Shown: one piece after another, positions 5,381 to 8,296 of the stretch | Layout of the letters: each line of letters begins with the position of its first letter | How positions within the stretch are numbered: the stretch's first letter is position 1 | Source: Chloroflexota bacterium | GTDB taxonomy: Bacteria > Chloroflexota > Dehalococcoidia > Lucifugimonadales > JADFKI01 | Direction of reading: 5' to 3' | Assembly (NCBI GenBank): GCA_022565015.1 | Contig: JADFKI010000167.1 | Span: 1 to 8,296 of the forward strand | Length of the DNA stretch: 8,296 nucleotides | Translations under genes and position numbers: made by a program | The notes under the pieces: model-generated | Told to the model about the DNA's origin: nothing | Database searches by the model: none | What the model saw: the letters and a program-made list of their open reading frames with translations, nothing else

Positions 5381-6916
5381 TTGGCTCTGACTCTAGAACC
5401 CTCCAAACGCATCCTGGAGAGCCCCAATTACAAGTGGTGGGCGTACGCCGCCATCTCCGTGGGGCTATTCCTGACGGTCATGGACCAGTCGGGAGTCAAC
5501 ATCGCCCTGCCTCGCATTGCCGAGCACTTCTCGGCGGACATCCCAACCGTACAGTGGATCACCCTTGGATACGTCCTGGCCACCAGCGCGTTGTTCATGC
5601 CGATGGGACGCATATCGGACATCGTGGGCCGCAAGTACGTGTACATGGGCGGGTTCGTCGTGTTCGTGGCCGCGGCCGCCGTGGGAGGGTCCGCCGAAAC
5701 CCTCTCGGTCGTCGTGGCCTCCAAGATTGTCCAGGGCATCGGATCGGCCGGTATCCAGGCCAACGGCATGGCCATGGTCGCCGACATCTTCCCCGAGAGG
5801 GAGCGAGGCAAGGCGCTGGGGCTCTACATGCTTATCATCGGGACGGGGGCCATCAGCGGTCCCGTTATCGGCGGCGTGCTCGTCAGTTCCCTGGGCTGGA
5901 GGTCCGTGTTTTTCGCCAGCGTGCCAGTTGGCATTCTGGCGTTCGCCGCCGCCCTGCTTATACTTCAACGGGGCCCGCGAATGCGAGGAGCCGATTCAAA
6001 TTCCATCCGCTTCGATTGGGCCGGCGCGGCCCTGTCCTCCACCGCGTTGGTCAGCCTCCTCTACGGAGTCACCAGTCTACACAGGGCGGGAATCGGGTCG
6101 ATAGAGGTGGCCGGCGGGCTGGCGCTCGGCGTTTTGCTAATCGTCGGATTCATCATGTGGGAGCTCAGGGTATCCGACCCCATGCTGGACCTCAACTTCT
6201 TCCGCTCCAAGGTATTTTCCTTCGGCGTCTCGGCGAGGTTCCTGTCGTTTCTTGGAGGCTCTTCGATATTCTTTCTTATGCCGTTCTACCTCGTGCAGGG
6301 CCTGGGATACGAGCCTAGCCGGGCCGGGCTGCTGATGGTGCCGGGGGCCATCGCCATGGCCGTCGTGGGGCCCTTTAGCGGGCGCATGTCGGACAGGTTC
6401 GGGACCAGGTGGTTGACCGTGGCGGGCATGGCCATATCCGGCGGCTCGCTAATCTTTTTTTCGACCCTCACGATCAGCTCGCCCGCGTCGCACGTAGTTG
6501 TAGGCATGGCAATGCAGGGCCTGGGCATGGGTGTATTCTCGTCGCCCAACACCAGCGCGATCATGAGCTCCATCAGCAGGGAGGAATACGGCATCGCCTC
6601 GGCGTTTTTGAACATGACCAGGACCACTGCGAACCTTTCGGGCGTGGCTCTCGCAACCACCATGGTCACGCTAACGATGGCCTCGATGGGCTATGAGCCC
6701 AGTCTTGCGGCCGTCTCCGAGGCAGGCGGAATCGACGTGAGAACGGCGTTCGTAGCGGGCCTGGGCAGGGCATTTCTCGTGGCGGGAGTCCTCGTATTCA
6801 CTGCGATGGCCCTGGCGGCATACCGTGGCGAGAAGCCCCCGGCGTCCGAGGACGCCTGCGACCAAGAGCCGGACACTCGAAACGAAGCGTCCGGACGGAA
6901 AGCGTCCGACGACTAG
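5381..6916 (+). CDS. DHA2-family (EmrB/QacA-type) MFS transporter, copy 2
   Basis: A 511-residue predicted 14-TM antiporter, paralogous to the preceding gene over its whole length. Matching blocks include 'MDQSGVNIALP' (residues 34-44), 'QWITLGYVLATSALFMPMGRISDIVGRK' (58-85, containing motif A), 'GAISGPVIGG' (156-165, motif C) and the 'ANLSGVALATTMVTLTMAS' region near the C-terminus. It differs in an extra hydrophilic N-terminus and a charged C-terminal tail of about 30 residues (rich in E, D, K). The only usual start in the N-terminal region is TTG at 5381, since an in-frame stop lies at 5360. The ribosome site is poor (GGA at 5372-5374), so translation may depend on coupling to copy 1, which ends 18 bases earlier. 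The stop codon overlaps the stop of the convergent gene. Whether the two copies act separately or as a pair is not known. Confidence 0.9.
   Translation: MALTLEPSKRILESPNYKWWAYAAISVGLFLTVMDQSGVNIALPRIAEHFSADIPTVQWITLGYVLATSALFMPMGRISDIVGRKYVYMGGFVVFVAAAAVGGSAETLSVVVASKIVQGIGSAGIQANGMAMVADIFPERERGKALGLYMLIIGTGAISGPVIGGVLVSSLGWRSVFFASVPVGILAFAAALLILQRGPRMRGADSNSIRFDWAGAALSSTALVSLLYGVTSLHRAGIGSIEVAGGLALGVLLIVGFIMWELRVSDPMLDLNFFRSKVFSFGVSARFLSFLGGSSIFFLMPFYLVQGLGYEPSRAGLLMVPGAIAMAVVGPFSGRMSDRFGTRWLTVAGMAISGGSLIFFSTLTISSPASHVVVGMAMQGLGMGVFSSPNTSAIMSSISREEYGIASAFLNMTRTTANLSGVALATTMVTLTMASMGYEPSLAAVSEAGGIDVRTAFVAGLGRAFLVAGVLVFTAMALAAYRGEKPPASEDACDQEPDTRNEASGRKASDD
6842..6908. repeat. Short GCGTCCG repeats and palindromes in the 3' end of MFS copy 2
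   Basis: GCGTCCG occurs three times (6842-6848, 6887-6893, 6902-6908). The last two belong to a 9-base repeat, AAGCGTCCG, spaced exactly 15 bases (five codons). The first forms the perfect inverted repeat GGCGTCC-ga-GGACGCC (6841-6856), and CGTCCGGACG (6888-6897) is a palindrome. The repeats encode the hydrophilic tail of the transporter and probably arose by local duplication. Confidence 0.4.
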
Positions 6917-7422
6917 GATATGCCTCTCTTGGCCCTGGCGAACAGCCTCGTCATCTCATTAGCCGAAGGGCTGTCCTTTCCTGGGAATCGCACCGGGATA
7001 TCTCGTGAACCCACGACGCTGAAAAGGACTGTGGTATTGGGACGAATTCGGATGAGGCTGTTCAGTGAAAAGTAGACGCCGCCGAGGATGAAAAGAGTGC
7101 TCACCATAAAGATGATGCCGTCCACGGTATAGGAGACTTTGCCGATCAGCACGAACTGGACGAGCGTCAGGACCAGGCCGATGATCAGGCTTATAACCCC
7201 TTGCTTCATGCGGCTTTCCTGTCCGCCGCTCAATTTCTTGAAGCTGGCGATATCCGTCAACGGAACGTCATCCGTTGGCAGGTTTTTTGAATTCTTATCG
7301 AGGTATGCCAGAAGTCGCTTGTTCGTGAGCACGGCCCTATCGGCCTCGTAAAGGACCTCTTCGCCGCTCTCCAGGCTCACGTTCAGCATTGGCAACCCAC
7401 TCCGTATCGAATTCCGGGACAT
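6913..7422 (-). CDS. Small membrane protein with PH-like N-terminal region and two TM helices
   Basis: A 169-residue protein (or 158 from the second Met). The N-terminal part, 'LNVSLESGEEVLYEADRAVLTNKRLLAYL' (residues 13-41), has the 'l..gE.vl......lTn.Rll' pattern of bacterial PH-like (bPH) domains. The strand 'DDVPLTDIASFKKL' (51-64) also fits this fold, where 'i...dI.si....' is typical. Two hydrophobic segments follow (about 75-93 and 100-120), then a polar C-terminus ('SVVGSRDIPVRFPGKDSPSANEMTRLFARAKRG'), so it is an inner-membrane protein of unknown function. Two starts are possible. The ATG at 7422 sits five bases after a TATAAT, as for a leaderless mRNA. The ATG at 7389 is preceded by GGAG (plus CTCC at 7400-7403) at ten bases and begins closer to the conserved domain. 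Its TAG stop shares bases with the stop of the convergent MFS gene. Confidence 0.68.
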   Translation of the reverse strand: MSRNSIRSGLPMLNVSLESGEEVLYEADRAVLTNKRLLAYLDKNSKNLPTDDVPLTDIASFKKLSGGQESRMKQGVISLIIGLVLTLVQFVLIGKVSYTVDGIIFMVSTLFILGGVYFSLNSLIRIRPNTTVLFSVVGSRDIPVRFPGKDSPSANEMTRLFARAKRGIS

Positions 7423-7427
7423 GGATA

Positions 7428-7433
7428 ATTATA
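7428..7433 (-). promoter_or_regulatory. Consensus -10 of the PH-like membrane protein gene
   Basis: A perfect TATAAT on the minus strand ends five bases before the ATG at 7422, so the mRNA would begin at or next to that codon. The -35 position at 17 bases reads CAAAGC, a poor match, and falls inside the dyad at 7444-7468, which suggests that a bound protein controls this promoter. Confidence 0.5.
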
Positions 7434-7443
7434 CCCAGCCATG

Positions 7444-7468
7444 TCAAACCGCTTTGTCACCGGTTTGA
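7444..7468. promoter_or_regulatory. Perfect 8-bp inverted repeat at the -35 of the PH-like gene
   Basis: TCAAACCG-N9-CGGTTTGA is a 25-bp dyad with two perfect 8-base arms. It is centred near -34 relative to the predicted start of the minus-strand transcript, where a dimeric regulator would compete with or recruit RNA polymerase. There is no T-run, so a terminator is unlikely. Confidence 0.5.
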
Positions 7469-7471
7469 AAA

Positions 7472-7509
7472 CGCTGGACTGGAGAGAGTGATTGAACCAG
7501 TGCCCAGCG
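7472..7509. repeat. Long imperfect inverted repeat (11-bp stem with 2-base bulge)
   Basis: CGCTGG-ACTGG (7472-7482) can pair with CCAGT-gc-CCAGCG (7497-7509), leaving a 14-base loop and one two-base bulge. It lies between two outward-facing promoter candidates, so neither would transcribe it. It may be part of a structured element, a remnant of a repeat family, or chance. Confidence 0.4.
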
Positions 7510-7526
7510 GTTGCATGCTGAACCCC

Positions 7527-7555
7527 TTGACAAGGCGGCGGCAGCCTTGTGTAAT
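7527..7555 (+). promoter_or_regulatory. Sigma-70-type promoter with an inverted repeat in its spacer
   Basis: TTGACA (7527-7532), a 17-base spacer and TGTAAT (7550-7555, one mismatch) make a near-consensus promoter. The spacer is spanned by a perfect dyad, ACAAGGC-N7-GCCTTGT (7530-7550), which fits a repressor site between -35 and -10. A transcript would start near 7562 and run about 200 bases before the gene at 7762, either as its long leader or as a separate RNA. Confidence 0.5.
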
Positions 7556-7726
7556 GCGGCACCATCGGGTGGGAGCAAAGTTCGCTATGGCTGGCGGTCC
7601 GGGCACAAGCGAAAGAACGTGAGGAAGCTATACACGGGCGTTAACTATGGTGGGGTATGTGCCAAAACGTAATCCTTTGGACCCCCCGTCAGCTATCTTG
7701 CCTTAGCTTCAGAGGACTCACCCCCC

Positions 7727-7755
7727 TTTTGGCCCTCCCATCGGGGCGGTACAAT
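7727..7755 (+). promoter_or_regulatory. Promoter placed for a leaderless mRNA of the small Cys/His protein
   Basis: TACAAT (7750-7755) lies six bases before the ATG at 7762, so transcription would begin at the start codon itself. A weak -35, TTTTGG (7727-7732), is at the ideal 17-base spacing. No ribosome site can be recognised before this ATG, consistent with leaderless translation. Confidence 0.45.
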
Positions 7756-7761
7756 GGTTCC

Positions 7762-7995
7762 ATGACCACGCATAATCGTTGCCCGCACGAGGACCCGAGG
7801 ATCATCGGTTATGAATTAGTGAATGGGGATTTCGTGCCGCCAGTGAATAATCTGGCCCCAATTGCGAGAACGCTTTGCAAATGTGAGCGATGTGGGGAAG
7901 TTTCGTGGAGTGGGCCGGGCGTCCCAATCTTGTATCACAGACCGAATCAGGAAGAACGGCAGTTGATCGCAAGATTACAGGAATTGGATGATTAG
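7762..7995 (+). CDS. Small Cys/His-rich protein, possible zinc binder, function unknown
   Basis: A hypothetical 77-residue soluble protein. Near its start is 'RCPHEDPRIIGYEL' (C7, H9) and later 'LCKCERCGEVSW' (C39, C41, C44). C7/H9 with two of the later cysteines could form a small zinc ribbon, as 'CxxCG' knuckles often do. The C-terminus is a charged helix ('NQEERQLIARLQELDD'). I do not recognise a family. The open frame extends upstream to an ATG at 7657, but those 35 residues look unlike a protein. The ATG at 7762 is preferred because the -10 element TACAAT sits just before it and the conserved-looking part begins there. The DNA is AT-richer than the transporter genes. It stands alone between a membrane protein and a phosphotriesterase-like gene on the other strand. 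Confidence 0.6.
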   Translation: MTTHNRCPHEDPRIIGYELVNGDFVPPVNNLAPIARTLCKCERCGEVSWSGPGVPILYHRPNQEERQLIARLQELDD

Positions 7996-8168
7996 GGGCT
8001 GCGGGCCTGATGCGCACTAGAGGTTACAGTAGCCTATGAGGTTCTTGTGTTCTTCCACAGAATCTCCTGCAGAATGGCTCTAGGAGTCCGCAGGTTGAGG
8101 TCCACTTCGCCGAGAATGCAGCTGTTCAGGCCGCCACCCACGTCCGGGCGCTTATTAACGAGTACGTC
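7996..8168. other. Gap between the convergent small protein and phosphotriesterase-like genes
   Basis: These 173 bases hold the 3' flanks of two convergent genes. I see no strong hairpin with a T-run on either strand. On the minus strand, the frame of the hydrolase remains open from its TAA to a TAG at 8034-8036. No start with a ribosome site supports a separate gene. Confidence 0.5.
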
Positions 8169-8296
8169 TTACGGTATGGCGAGCACCTGCTTCGGATTCT
8201 CCACCAGCATGGTGTGGACTACCTCTTCGCTGATCCCTGTGGCTCTCAGCAGCGGAACAAAGCCGCGGAGAAGGTGAGCATAGGAGCCGGAGAGCT
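8169..8296 (-). CDS. Phosphotriesterase-family metal-dependent hydrolase, C-terminal fragment
   Basis: The minus strand from the window edge to TAA at 8169-8171 encodes 41 residues. The part '...HLLRGFVPLLRATG' then 'ISEEVVHTMLVENPKQVLAIP' closely fits the end of phosphotriesterase-related proteins, where 'f.P.L...Gvsee.i..il.dNP.r.La' is characteristic. These amidohydrolase-superfamily enzymes have a binuclear metal TIM barrel and act on lactones, phosphotriesters or related esters. The metal-binding residues lie outside the window, so activity cannot be judged. The start is also outside, and the full protein would be about 300-350 residues. The frame stays open for 44 codons after the stop, which is probably chance. 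Antisense frames on the plus strand here are shadows. Confidence 0.75.
   Translation of the reverse strand, partial: LSGSYAHLLRGFVPLLRATGISEEVVHTMLVENPKQVLAIP

Larger units (their letters stand above)
7423..7761. other. Intergenic region rich in dyads and promoter-like motifs, no convincing gene
   Basis: This stretch separates the PH-like gene (-) from the small Cys/His protein (+). Short open frames cross it, but none has a coding look, a good ribosome site or a recognisable motif. It contains four separate inverted repeats (7444-7468, 7472-7509, 7530-7550 and TTCGCT/AGCGAA at 7581-7613) and three promoter-like elements, listed separately. A structured RNA or a long leader running toward 7762 is possible, but I match it to no known RNA family. 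Confidence 0.6.

Noticed and set aside
5367..5390. Seven-codon ORF (ATG at 5367) overlapping the start of the second transporter
   Set aside because: Very short, with no ribosome site of its own; a role in translational coupling is possible but unsupported.
7470..7515. Possible tRNA 3' half on the minus strand (GGTTCAATC-like T-loop)
   Set aside because: The T-stem does not pair, the expected C61 is missing, and no acceptor or anticodon arm can be built.
7530..7550. GC-rich hairpin ACAAGGC/GCCTTGT as an intrinsic terminator
   Set aside because: No T-run follows on either strand, and it sits exactly between promoter hexamers, which fits an operator better.
7389..7622. 77-codon plus-strand frame antisense to the start of the PH-like gene
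   Set aside because: No ribosome site, no recognisable motif, and it runs through the operator-like dyads.
7657..7761. Upstream extension of the small Cys/His protein to an ATG at 7657
   Set aside because: The 35 extra residues look unlike protein, a promoter -10 lies inside the extension just before 7762, and the conserved-looking part starts at 7762.
8047..8277. Open frames on the plus strand across the right edge of the window
   Set aside because: They lie antisense to a minus-strand frame with a clear phosphotriesterase-family C-terminal motif, and the longest one (open from about 8040) has no usable start.
1..8296. CRISPR array, insertion sequence, integron or prophage genes
   Set aside because: No spaced direct repeats of the needed length, no transposase or integrase motifs and no terminal repeats were seen.

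Overview
The window looks like a piece of a moderately GC-rich bacterial chromosome. Its gene content (a luciferase-like flavin monooxygenase, a PIG-L deacetylase, a phosphotriesterase-like protein, an EthD-like protein and paired DHA2 transporters) resembles the xenobiotic and natural-product metabolism sets common in Chloroflexota (Dehalococcoidia / SAR202-like lineages) and some Actinobacteria. The taxonomic guess is inference; no rRNA or lineage marker is present.

Layout. Bases 1-228 hold the 3' end of a dephospho-CoA kinase gene (+). Bases 317-1279 (+) encode a stand-alone Mrr-like PD-(D/E)XK nuclease domain joined to an unrecognised C-terminal region, in visibly AT-richer DNA that may have been acquired. 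Bases 1373-3279 (-) carry a two-gene operon: a luciferase-like monooxygenase followed by a PIG-L zinc deacetylase/amidase. A 182-base divergent intergenic region (3280-3461) holds a strong minus-strand promoter, a plausible plus-strand promoter and two related dyad-symmetric candidate operators. Bases 3462-6916 (+) carry an EthD-like small protein and two tandem 14-TM DHA2-type MFS transporters that are clear paralogues. The second transporter ends tail-to-tail with a minus-strand membrane protein with a PH-like N-terminus (6913-7422); the two stop codons share the bases CTAG. Bases 7423-7761 contain no convincing gene but are dense in dyad symmetries and promoter-like motifs. A small Cys/His-rich protein (7762-7995, +) follows, apparently with a start positioned for leaderless translation. 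The right edge (8169-8296, -) holds the C-terminus of a phosphotriesterase-family metal hydrolase.

How the genes may work together. The divergent block 1373-6916 reads as one regulatory unit: a flavin oxygenase and a zinc amidase/deacetylase on one side, an EthD-like protein and two drug/proton antiporter-type transporters on the other, with candidate binding sites placed to control both promoters. The simplest reading is an inducible module for modifying and transporting a small organic compound. The substrate cannot be read from the sequence, and no regulator gene lies in the window.
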